64,000 nt of DNA. Source: Diphasiastrum complanatum. Taxonomy: Eukaryota > Streptophyta > Lycopodiopsida > Lycopodiales > Lycopodiaceae. The DNA lies in NCBI GenBank assembly GCA_029204225.1, contig CM055094.1:27044541-27108540 (forward strand). Reading direction: 5' to 3'. Both the position numbers and the translations under genes were made by a program. The notes beneath the pieces are model-generated. The model ran no database searches. It was not told the DNA's origin and saw only the letters and a list, made by a program, of their open reading frames with translations. Below are positions 45,081 to 55,139 of this stretch, in pieces (within the stretch, counting starts at the first letter, position 1; the number at the start of each line of letters is the position of its first letter).

Positions 45081-45400
45081 AAACTTAGAGCCCAAAGAGG
45101 GCCTTTGAAAAAGATGTTCTTTTTAATTTTTTTTCTTATTTTCGTTGCCATGTGGACCAATTGAAACCTTGTAATCGGGATTCTACGTAACATAGAATTT
45201 TTCAAATATAAATAAAATAAAAACTTTTAAAATATATTGCTGTTTTGTTGAACAACATGTGGAAATGCTATTGGTTGATGAGGCCTGCCCTTTCAACTCA
45301 TCACTGCCCGAAGAGACCCAAAAATATTGAAAATGAATATGACAAATGGTTGAGATGAGAAAATCGATGTACCATTAATGTATATGCATTGTCAAATCAT

Positions 45401-45417
45401 GGTTAACAGGGTTAACC
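45401..45417. repeat. GGTTAAC inverted repeat upstream of gene A
   Basis: GGTTAAC-AGG-GTTAACC is a perfect 7-bp inverted repeat with a 3-bp centre, about 150 bp before the first ATG of gene A; another GTTAA follows at 45421. Confidence 0.7.
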
Positions 45418-45553
45418 AGAGTTAATTCGTGACACCAAATAGATCAGTGTTTCAAATTTACACCAACACATTTTCTCAGGTTCATGGCTTTTTGTCTACG
45501 CAAATTTTCATATTCATAGTTCATTGTTTCGAATTTTTGCATGCACATTACGA

Positions 45554-46919
45554 ATGGCACCATCAAGGAAGTCGTGCTCCTCAATCGACTATGTGCTTCT
45601 ATTCAACAAGACAGATGATAATGGATTATGGGTGCCAAGAAAGTATTCAGAAAACTCTTGGGCTTTCATGCATCCATCATCAAGAGGAGCATTTCAAAAA
45701 AGCAAAAGGTCAAAACTATCATTTCAATCTTATTGGAAGGCCAGAATTTTGGATTTCAGAACATCATCAGGAGAAAAATCTATTTTTGAAATTATAGTCC
45801 AACATGTATATATGCATTCAGAGATAAATGTGCAAGGATTCAACCGTCAGGATCACAAAAAAATCAACTATGAGTATTGATATTTTTGATACTTAGATTT
45901 TTGTCATTCATAAATATCTAATAGTAAACTTACCAATCTGACCATTTTCTCTTGCAGATTTATATCCATCCAACATAAATGAATAGGAGCCGAGTGGATT
46001 TTTAACAAGTGTGTTAGATGTTATTCACACTGATATTGGACAACTGCAATATCGAAGTAGAACTGCAAAAGATCTAGTTGATAGTTGGATCTTTTTTTAT
46101 GAATCAATGTACACTCCTGATACAAAAGAAAATTTTGGACAAATAGTACCAATTCTACTACTTAGTTTTGAAAGTGATGAATGGATTTCACCAGATGCTA
46201 CAGTTTCAAAATCATTTCGTTGCAAGATATATAATGATGTAAAAAAATTCACTAAAAATGAGCACGAGATCAAAAACAATCAGATAGAGTTGGTTTATTT
46301 TCTTAAATATATTTGTGGGTTTCTTTTCAAGTGTCAATGTACACAAAATCCCAATGATGTTTGTATGCAAAAGTTTATCAGATAGTTTATTATCTGAACT
46401 TATGGATGAAGGCTGAGACAAAAGATCAGATGGAGAAATAGAACGCAAAATTAAAATGTCTTCCATGTGCTTCCGTTATCAAATTGAAAAACAAATGTTG
46501 AGTTTATGCTTCTAGTATCAAAAATGGAAAAAAAATAAAGGTAAATGGGTGTTACTCGATCAAGACTTGGAAGCCAGTGGACATTCAAAACGAAAAAATA
46601 TTGAAATTATATACAATGTTGTCGTTTTGATGTGTGTTGAGGTGAAAGAAGATTGGAGTCTAAATTACATCAGGCAGAAACTATTGCTCCTACAAGATAA
46701 TGTACTTTCAGACTTCAGATTCATTTTCAATGGTAAACTCGTAAGTAACTATAAACATTCGATCTTTTATGAATAGTTTCAATCAAAACTTTCTAATACA
46801 ATCTCTATACTAATTGTAGCTCACTTTGTATTAGTTTTATGCAGGTACGTAAAAGACATGAGTTCGAGATTTACTATCAACAAATACATGCCAATCATCA
46901 TGTCTTTTTATCAATATAG
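45554..46919 (+). pseudogene. Gene A: unknown intron-containing gene with possible ubiquitin-like end
   Basis: ATG at 45554 opens MAPSRKSCSSIDYVLLFNKT, through YSENSWAFMHPSSRGAFQKS. A likely intron runs from about 45874 (GTATTG) to CTCTTGCAG at 45957. Coding continues as SGFLTSVLDVIHTDIGQLQY and YESMYTPDTKENFGQIVPIL, with a TAG near 45985 and a frameshift near 46375. A final part reads ASGHSKRKNIEIIYNVVVLM, VKEDWSLNYIRQKLLLLQ and SDFRFIFNGKL. A clean intron (46741 GTAAGTAA to GCAG 46844, 104 bp) leads in frame to VRKRHEFEI and a stop at 46917. The last ~60 residues have the V-x-V...IRxxL...FxFxxNGxxV pattern of ubiquitin-like folds; that is only a suggestion. It is convergent with gene B. Confidence 0.5.
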
Positions 46920-47169
46920 AAAATTGCATTCCAGTATTACACTATGGACACAACTTGATTGTAAGAATCTATATTGATATCAATAAAAAAAAAAAATCCA
47001 TAAATGGGTTGTTTACATATAAAATGATTGTATTTTTTATTTATTTATCTCTATTTACAAATAGGTCTCTATCTAGTCAATTTTTCTGTATTTTTTTTTA
47101 TCAGTATTAGGAACTGATAAGGGAACAGCTCTTTCTATAATCTTGTCTTCCTCTATTTTGGGAAGGGCC

Positions 47170-49162
47170 TCAGTCAAGAGGACTCTCTGTTATAATATAG
47201 CCTTCCTCTATATTAGGAAGGATTTCTATTCTTTTTTTATCATATATAATAAGATCTGTATCCTGAACAACCTGAAAGGCTGTTAAGGTAGGAGCAGCTT
47301 GTTTTTGAGGGCCCTCGATCTCAGGTGCAACGCTTACACCGTTCTGGACATAGGTTCTTATCAACTCTTGCCAAAATCCATATACATCATCAGGAGTATA
47401 CGGCTCAAGAGTGAACTATCATCACAAAATACAAGAATCAGCAAATTACAAACAATGATAGTAAAGAAATATGAATCAGAATGAATACAAATGAACAGAA
47501 TATTACCTTTTCAATATTTACATTTACTTGTAAGTAATACCACTCAAAAAATAACTTCGTATTGTACAGGACGAACCATGCACAACTAAAAGCGTCCTTT
47601 TGTTGTACACACTACATATATAGAACGAAAATTAGTAATATTATGATAGAAAATTCATTTATGCTATGATGATAGATTTGAACTTAAAAAAAAATACATG
47701 CATATCAGAGATAAATTGAATATACCTTGAGAGATCTAATGGTTATCTCTCCAATTGAGGTTGTCGTTGTCGGTATTTCCCGAACGGCATCATGAAGTAG
47801 AGAATCAAATTTTTTATGTGTATTTGCAGCTGAGTTTAATTTTACACATAGAAAATTTGATACTCTCTCTTTATTTATCTTTACAAAAAGATTATTCAAG
47901 CTCCAATGTCGATTGCAACAAACAAAATATAGATATCGATATATCCATACTTATGAAAGCAATCCTTACTTATTAAAGCAATGCCGCATGCAACAATCCA
48001 GATTGAAGCAACAAAAACAAAAGAGCAATCCTTACTTATTTTCATATGGAATCAAATAGAATTTCGTCACAGGACTGCATTCGATAAAATATATAGCCTT
48101 CTCAAAATTGGCTTCTTTTGTCTTTATCGTTTCTATGAAAAAAGGACTAACAGCAAAAACTATACCATGGGAATCAGAACTAATACTTTTTTAGCAAAAA
48201 AGATCCTCCGGCTTCTACTATTACATCTAAAATTTCTGAAGTTTTATCTTTCAGCTTGGCACAAAATTTGGGACCTAATCTAAAGCTTTTACGTGAATTT
48301 GGAAGAAAAAAATCAAAAAAATTGTCGAGAAGATCAATTTTATTAGCTAGGTAGGTCTCGTACTGGTTATAATGGTCAGAATCAAAATATACTTGGGTAG
48401 GATCGTATGGAATTCTAAAAAAAGATTATATACATGAGCTAAAAAAGAAGCAGATACAATATTTACAGATTTTTTTGTTATTTTGTCGAGCTCCTCTTGG
48501 GTAATCAACACTTTTGGTGAAGAAACCTGCTGAGGAGCTGGACGAATAACAGGAGGAGGAAGGGGTGATGATTCTCGATCTGAATTAGATTCTCCAACAT
48601 CTGACTCAGAGCTCAAGACGATCCGAGGTCTCTTGGCCGGGATAAATCTAGGAGAAAAAGAAGCAGTTGGCCTTCGATATCCAGCCTTCTTGGAGACAGA
48701 CTACTTCCTCTTCCTCCTAGAGGTAGTCGACAAGTTGGTTCTATCCAGAGGTAGGTCTCTGGAGGTACTGGCATTATCAACATGTAGACTAAAATAACGG
48801 TCCCGAAGTCTTCTGAGAATGATGAAATCTTTTGGCATGATGGTGACACGCTTACCATGCACTTTCAAAAGATAGGTATCTTCAAAAAATCGGGACAAAA
48901 AATCTTTTGCAGCACCCTGTAAGGCCTGCATGGCTGTCACGACAAAATGAACATTTAGCCCAAGTGACAGAGTGACATTTCTTACAGATCGGCCGAAAGG
49001 AGCTCTAGGAATCAACAGTTCAATTGATCTTTGGAGTTTTCTAATCTCTCTCAGTCAAATCTGCTTTCAGCCACGTCTACGGCCAGTACCAGGGGGAATA
49101 TGGGCATGGGATGGCTGTACAGTGGGTATGGCATGGGCAGTGGATTTGGTCTTGGCCATCAT
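47170..49162 (-). pseudogene. Gene B: histone H3-fold fused to Ulp1-type (C48) peptidase
   Basis: From ATG 49162 the frame reads MMAKTKSTAHAIP (compare the H3 start MARTKQTA), then LREIRKLQRSIELLI, RAPFGRSVRNV, VVTAMQALQGAAKDFLSRF, FEDTYLLKVHGKRVTIMPKD and ILRRLRDRY. This is a full H3 fold of canonical loop-1 length. A basic SRRKRK and a Pro/Ser-rich linker follow. After one or two frame changes come VFAVSPFFIETIKTKEANFE and KFYLIPYENK, then RHWSL (47908), KKFDSLLHDA (Asp near 47805), an intron 47725-47612, and CVQQKDAFSCAWFVLYNTKL (Cys near 47583). These match Ulp1 His, Asp, Gln and Cys sites. A further intron, 47506-47416, leads to FTLEPYTPDD. Both introns are GT-AG and phase 0. Stops: two TGA in the H3 tail-to-alphaN stretch and one TAG after SRRKRK. 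A product could bind chromatin and cleave a ubiquitin-like modifier; that is inference. Confidence 0.75.
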
Positions 49163-49264
49163 TTTGAGAAGAAAAAAATTAACAAAAAAAGTCTGAACAA
49201 AAGCGTAGGGAATGAAAACAAAAAAATTTGCGAGAAGGGAGGGCTTGAGATCAATACCAGAACT

Positions 49265-49421
49265 GAATATCGGTTTCAAGTGCAAGATATACACAGAATA
49301 TTTTAAGAAACGAGATGCGCGTTCAAAAGCGATATTGGACTAACAGTGGTATCGGTCTCGAGTGCACTGTGAGAAGGTGGACGATTAAACGGTGTAAGAG
49401 CGCGCTTGAGAGTGATATTGG
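49265..49421. repeat. Leader motif array, gene B side (4 copies, alternating)
   Basis: Minus copy 49265-49283 (GCACTTGAAACCGATATTC), plus copy 49317-49338 (ending TTCAAAAGCGATATTGG), minus copy 49348-49365 (GCACTCGAGACCGATACC), plus copy 49402-49421 (GCGCTTGAGAGTGATATTGG). Each minus/plus pair spans 74 bp and the pairs are 9 bp apart. Spacers inside the pairs are not alike, so only the motif is conserved. Confidence 0.85.
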
Positions 49422-49800
49422 GTGTGAAAACCGAAAATTTTGCAAAAAAAAATGAAATTTTTGAGGACTTATATATACAAAATTTTCGCACGTGTGAAAA
49501 GACGACAAAATACATGTGTCATCATCTGATTGTTCCATGTGGAATGTCCGTACTGACAATGATGACCTCATTATGAGGCCACGTGGGTTGAGACACGTGC
49601 ACGAATATCTTTTCGACGCGTGTCATTCTCGCACATGACAGATGTCAAATTAATCATTGTCTGTATGACGGCGTATTAATTCTGACCAATTATACGTTGA
49701 CACGTGTTTCTTCATAACTACTCCACACGTGCAATTTTTTTTTTTTATAAATAGGTCATTTTGGACTCGGATTTTCATGCAAATTTTTTATTTCTTGGAC

Positions 49801-50023
49801 GGATATCGATTTCAGGCGCGCCATTTGCATTGATTACCCTCCGTTGACTAACTTGCGCTTGGATCCGATACTGCCTCATCCAGTATTCGCATTCAAGTGC
49901 GTCTTACATCTCCTTTGTTCACGCACTCGGATCCGATACTCTAATTTCTAATATTTCTTTCGAGCGCACATTTTCTTGAGGTTCTTGCCTGACCTACAGT
50001 TTGCGCTTGAGAGCGATATTTGG
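49801..50023. repeat. Leader motif array, gene C side (6 copies, alternating)
   Basis: Minus 49801-49819 (GCGCCTGAAATCGATATCC), plus 49855-49873 (GCGCTTGGATCCGATACTG), minus 49881-49900 (GCACTTGAATGCGAATACTG), plus 49923-49941 (GCACTCGGATCCGATACTC), minus 49950-49967 (GCGCTCGAAAGAAATATT), plus 50003-50023 (GCGCTTGAGAGCGATATTTG). Pairs span 73, 61 and 74 bp with 7-8 bp between pairs. The array ends 28 bp before the gene C ATG. Confidence 0.87.
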
Positions 50024-50051
50024 AATTTTACATTTGTAGTTTTTGATTAAA

Positions 50052-51527
50052 ATGTCTAATTTTCATTCTAGTTTGTTTTTTTTTTTTCATGAATTTGGTA
50101 TTACTGATAGTTTGGAGTATTTCAAATATATATATTTTTCTTTTCTTTTTATTCTTCCTTCTATTATTGAGGGTCTTGGTGTGGAGACATTTTCTGAGAT
50201 ATATCTCAGGTTTAAGTCTCTACTCAGTACTCCATTATTCAGATCTCAGAATAAAGACATGATTCATTATCAGGACCTAGTGGCACTCGACAAACATATC
50301 TATAAAGCTAAGCTTGACAGAATATTCACCAAGTTACATAATGATTTCAAGTCTGTAGACGAGTGCCCAATTCACAATAAAAAATGTAGATTTGTTGATT
50401 TTCAGTCTGCATTTGGTTTTTTTTTTTTTTTTGTTAAATATTTTTGACGATTCGAAAGTTGTTTCTTCCAGTGGTACAAAGTCTAAAAAGTCAAAAATTG
50501 TAGATATAGATACTTTTTTTTATTGTTACGAACGTTAATTTAGATGATTGTTTAGATTTTGATCCTGTTCAAAATAGGTCATCGTTTATAGGCCCTAGAA
50601 CACCCACTACCCTTTCTCTTTCTGATAAATCTTTGATCATTTTGCCTACTTATAATATAGATAAAAATTCGTTTTTGACAACATCAGATATATCGGATCT
50701 TTTTTATTTCACTGAAGCTGAGACTCTTTGCATTTTGAACAAAGAGCTTGATGAATTTTCGGATATAATTGATTTTAATGTTGATGATCTTCTCCCTGGT
50801 GTTGACGATGTACATAATGATAAGTTTTATTTAGGGAAAGATTGCATGAAAATGGTTGTGGAGGAAATGCGCAATAAAGAAGATGATCTACCTTCTGAGA
50901 CGAAGTTTCTCATAAATCAAGGTCAACTTGGTTTTCCTCAACCAACTGTCTATTCACCAACAATATTGACATCAAAAAGTGGACATAATATCGATGGAGA
51001 GACAGTAATTAGGGAAGACAAAGTCGAATGCGTAAGTTTTTGTATCTTATCATGTACTAGTAGATTCTTTATGTCAGATTATATATTGGAGCTTACTTTG
51101 TTTTTTATCATTTTAGAAAACAATTTTTCTTGATGATTTTGCAATTCGTCGAGGAGGGCAGAGATCTTTTGCTGAAGAATTTTCAAGAGATCATGCACTG
51201 GGGCACTATGTAAAGTTCTTCAAGAATAATGAGATAAAAGTTGCCCATTCAAAGTTTCATCAACATGGTGAGACTATGATTATGGCAATCAAGGCACTGT
51301 CTCATTTTCTTGGAGGACATAATTTTAATAAGGTGCATAGAATAATTTTTGTAAAAAAAATAATTGCACTTAAAATTTTAGGATATGGACCAATGAATTT
51401 CCTATTCAGATCATCTCATTTTGCATTGTATGCTGCTTACGTTGATCTGAGTAAGCATGAAAACTATAAACTGTTGGATTCATACAAAAGAAGAAAATTG
51501 TTGTATGATTCTAAATTGCAACTTTAA
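50052..51527 (+). pseudogene. Gene C: unknown intron-containing gene divergent from gene B
   Basis: ATG at 50052 (AAAATGTCT) opens MSNFHSS and ITDSLEYFKYIYFSF, then EGLGVETFSEIYLRFKSLLS and HYQDLVALDKHIYKAKLDRI. A poly-T expansion near 50418-50432 shifts the frame. Coding then continues as VSSSGTKSKKSKIVDID, a stop near 50536, and a long acidic frame (KSLIILPTYNIDKNSFLTTS, ADVDDLLPG-like FNVDDLLPGVDDVHNDKFYL, MVVEEMRNKEDDLPSETKFL). A GT-AG intron at 51032-51116 (85 bp) leads to TIFLDDFAIRRGGQRSFAEE, ALGHYVKFFKNNEIKVAHSK and AIKALSHFLGGHNFNK, open to 51527. I do not recognise the family. It shares the divergent promoter with gene B and is convergent with gene D. Confidence 0.5.
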
Positions 51528-51649
51528 TTGGAGAAAATATTGGAAGCAGAGTAGATACTACTGAATTGTACTCTGTAAATATTTTTATTTAATATACAAA
51601 ATTTTATTGTGTGTCTATTGCCTACTGGCTTGTATAAATTTGCATGCTT

Positions 51650-53190
51650 TTAAAAAAAAATTATAATCCATCGATTTTGTATTATGATGAATTTGGATTC
51701 TTTTGTATGACCATTGGAAAAGTTTAGTATATAGCTATTTTTTGTGCTAGTCTTGTCATGTTGTGTACTTTTATGAAATGTCGCTCTTGCTTGCCAATGA
51801 GATTTTTTCATTCCTTGCGATGACCATGTGCTAAGACTTTCACTATTTCTTGCAAAGAATGTGGAATGATGTCGTAATATGTGATGCATGTCATAGAAAC
51901 ATAGTCTAAATCAGTACCAAAAGTATCTAATTTAATTGCACATATTTGTCTATAGTAGTGTAACATCGAAATCTTACGATATAATGTGTTATATGATCAA
52001 CAGCCCATGCACTTTGAACTGCATCCACAAATTCACTGGTTGTTTTCTGTATCATTTGTACATCAATATTTGGAAATTTATCTTTTCTCAAGTATTTCAC
52101 CATGTTGTCTAACTTTTTCCAAACTTCTACTTTGTGTATACGAGTAGTACCTTCTTCTTCGAAATCTTGAGTTGCTGCAATAATTTTTTTCCAAACCGTG
52201 TATTGAAACTTGGATTGTTTGCCTAAATAATTTGATAAAAATCTTCGAGCTTTGGATCCTCCAATGCTCGACTTGCATGAAATATTTCATGTTTTACCTG
52301 ATAGCTTGTCGTATTTTTTTATTTTAATGTGGCCTTTATGTAAGCCTGCTTTGGACAACACATCCTCTAATCTGGAAATAGCTTCCTTCGTAAAGGCCTT
52401 TGGCTCGGAATTCCATGCAAACAAGATGTGAAGATATATTATTTTTTCTATAATATGCACCTCCACATGCAATGTACAAATATGAACATTTTGAAGAGAA
52501 ATCGGTAGTACAGGTTTCCAATTAGGATCTTCTCGATCTCTTGATATTCCTGTACTCCTTGTCATGTCTTTTGTTATTTTCATGCAGTACAAACAAGGGT
52601 GTTTAGAGTTAGCATCATGAGATACATTGAACATACATTTTAATGTCTTCAGATCTCTTGCTAAATGCCATTCAATGTTGAAAGTGCCAATTTTAGAAAT
52701 ATTGAGTGGAAGTCCCTCCATGTGATTTTTTATGGTGGCAAGATTTCAGACTCATCTAACTTGAGAACAACTATCAACTTGTTATTGACATTCTCATTTG
52801 TAATACTGTAAAAATTTATGATGAATGTTAGTAAATGATTAATGTCAATAAATAAATTGTTGGAATTGTTATAAGCTAAAATTTCTCCTTTCGAGCAATA
52901 CACTTCATTGGATTACCAACTATTTTCTACATACCTTGGTTTAACATGTCTTTTTAAAAAAAAAAAGATGAAATGGTCGTGGGATTGGAAACTTTTTAAT
53001 ATTTACATGTGCAAATGCCTCCTTTATCATCTTAAACATTGTTACATATGCTTCCCTACTGATGCTAGAAAAGTCACATGCTCCCTAAAGCAATGTAGTG
53101 TCTAATATTTTTCCAACTTCATCCATAATGCTATCAGTATTTGAAGCCTTGATCTTTTTCATTTTGTTATTGTTTAACATTGATTTCATA
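51650..53190 (-). pseudogene. Gene D: transposase-like protein with C-x2-C motif
   Basis: On the minus strand from about 53190: GACDFSSISREAYVTMFKMI and HVNIKKFPIPRP, then KLIVVLKLDESEIL. The frame 52721-52287 reads FNIEWHLARDLKTLKCMF, NSKHPCLYCMKITKDMT, WKPVLPISLQNVHICTLHVE and HILFAWNSEPKAFTKEAISR. Further frames read SSIGGSKARRFLSNYLGKQS, VEVWKKLDNMVKYLRK and FVDAVQSAWAVDHITHYI, ending SESLSTWSSQGMKKSHWQAR and TFHKSTQHD. The order (LxxDLKxL, HPCxxC, PLxPIxLxxVHxxxLH, late G-(L/M)-E/K-K-x-H-W) recalls a large unnamed family found in mobile DNA of algae, oomycetes and cnidarians, from memory. I cannot name the superfamily. Frameshifts and a stop make it inactive. Confidence 0.5.
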
Positions 53191-53269
53191 GATTTAGAAG
53201 TCAAGATAGAGCCTAGTGAGTTTCCAATGTGGCATTATTGCTATAGCTCCTTGTAAGACCTTCAGTTTC

Positions 53270-54085
53270 TGATCAAACTACGTCGTAAGTTGCTCCATCT
53301 ACTGTTTGTGTAATTTTGCAATTTGCTCCAACAACAGTTTTGTGGATAGAACGGATGCGTTTGATGATGACTATGCTATCGAGGAAGTAGGAGTATGGGT
53401 GGATGGATATTCATCGTCAGATCCCTCGTCCTCTTCCCTGATGGCATCTTCCACAGCTTCTTGAAAAGTAGCATACTGCTCCCGCCATTTCGGTTCTCTT
53501 CTGATGCTTCGTGGTAGTTTGGCTGGGAACCACATAATTGGGAGTTAGGGATGCACTGCACTTGGATCGTATATGTTTGACCCGTTCAATATAGTCTCTG
53601 ACCCTTTCTCGTTTTTTCATCTTGACTTTACTCAGCAGGAGAAATAGGTCTTCCAGAAAGTTTTTTGGTTTAAAGCGCGTAATGAGAGTCGCTTTAACTG
53701 CTTCCCAGATGGAGTTTTCTTCCTCTGACAGGTTGAAAAACCAATCCCAAGCTACTGCCAATAAGGACATGGGAAACAACATCAGTTTTTCGTAGGTGTC
53801 CGTTCGCCGTAGATTTTGCAAGCTTGCTCGTAGATATGGAGAAATCGGATGGGATCTGATGATCCGTCATATTTTGGTATTTCCATCTATGGTGCTCTCC
53901 AGACTTCTTGCAAGAGAACAACAGGTACGGGTTGGCCCATTGGATCCATTGGTGATGGTTCCGGTTCTGCCTCTTGTTGCGCAACTACTAATCTGGGAAG
54001 GTGTGGTCATGCGATGGTGGATTCCAAAGTCGTTGGATCTTGCTTGCACAAAGGGATGCAGTCTGGATCTTAAGGATCTGATCAA
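53270..54085 (-). pseudogene. Gypsy-D gag
   Basis: Frame from about 54085 with a stop near 53867, then NLRRTDTYEKLMLFPMSLLA, VAWDWFFNLSEEENSIWEAV, ATLITRFKPKNFLEDLFLLL and RVRDYIERVKHIRSKC. This is the Retrotrans_gag domain (pattern L...A..WF..L......W......F...F). It ends in EDAIREEDEGSDDEYPSTHT and further decayed sequence (LLLEQIAKLHKQ, then stops) to about 53270. Confidence 0.85.
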
Positions 54086-54199
54086 TCTGATCGGCCAGAA
54101 GTGAACTTTAGGCCTTTTACAATGCTTTTTCCTTGATAACTTCTTACTCCATGCACTGATTGACGTGAGATTTTGACAGTAGGTGGATCTGGGTCAGAT

Positions 54200-54860
54200 C
54201 TCACTATGGAATTCTCTACGAGAGTTAACTCTTGCACTAAGTGAAAATTTCAGTGTATGCGAGGGTTCAGAACCACTATTTTGGCTTGATATTCACCAAA
54301 TCTCAAAACTAACTCTTGTAGGCTTCATCATTGATGGAAATTATCATTTTGAATTGATTGAGAGGGTCTGCGAGAGTTCTTACTGGAAGGATTTGCTGGA
54401 TCTTCAATTTTTAGTGATTTTTTAACACTTAAACCCAATTTTCTGCTTACTGGAATCAAACTAACTCTCATAGTCTTTTCTGTGTCCTTTTTCACTGAGA
54501 CGGAACTTCAGAATCTTCTGTGACAGTTCTTGTCCACTGGAACTGAAAAATTTGGTGTCTGCGAGGGTTCTCTGGTACTTTCTCGTCTTTTTTCAATGGG
54601 AACTCTCGCACAGGCACTCAAACATCAAACTAACTCTTGCAAGCTTCTTTATGTCTTGATCTCACTGAGATGGAACTTCAGAGGGGTCTGCGAGAGTCCT
54701 GGTGAAGTTTTAAATTTTTTTGAATTTTTTCAAGGGTTTTTTTGAATTTTTCTCTGATTTTTGCAATTTGCTTGGAACTAACTCTCGCAGGCTTCTATGT
54801 AGGTCTGGGACAGTACCCTGGAGCTGCTGCCAGTCATGCAAGGGTTAATTCACACTGGTT
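54200..54860 (-). repeat. Gypsy-D leader with alternating CTCTCGCA / TGCGAGAG words
   Basis: In plus-strand terms, words of type AACTAACTCTYGYARGC occur near 54218, 54304, 54456, 54600, 54632 and 54775. The opposite type, GTCTGCGAGRGTTC, occurs near 54249, 54366, 54554 and 54687, with weaker versions near 54518 and 54836. They largely alternate every 30-150 bp. Similar words are at 36258-36530. Such inverted words could fold into many hairpins in the RNA leader. Confidence 0.75.
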
Positions 54861-55139
54861 TTGGAGATATTAAAATCTGATGACATTGTAGGCTCTTTTT
54901 TCCTCCAAAATACAGATTTGTGTGCTTTTTGGGTTTTTTGGCTGGTTGGTTTGGGTTTCAAGCCCTTAGAGGCTGTTCAGGGCCTCCTCTACTCTCTCAC
55001 ACCTCCTCCGCTATCTGTGAACAGTCCAAACAAAAAAAATACAGAAAACTAGCTCTAAGCTCCCAAAAATCTACCTAAAACTACTCTAAAAAGCAAGAAA
55101 AATAGTTAAAATTCAACTACACTAGTTAGTAGAAACCTA

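Larger units (their letters stand above)
49163..50051. promoter_or_regulatory. Divergent promoter between genes B and C
   Basis: Outward TATA boxes: TATATATAA on the minus strand (49469-49477) for gene B and TATAAATAGG on the plus strand (49746-49755) for gene C. Five CACGTG G-boxes lie between or beside them (49489, 49580, 49594, 49701, 49736). On both outer sides, in what would be the 5-prime leaders, are alternating-orientation copies of a GCRCTYGRRANCGATAYT-like motif. Plant bZIP and bHLH factors bind G-boxes; whether they act here is unknown. Confidence 0.75.

Noticed and set aside
48701-49162. Gene B as an ordinary host histone H3 or a centromeric H3
   Set aside because: The core is too divergent for canonical H3, loop 1 is not extended as is usual for CENH3, and the chain continues into peptidase motifs.
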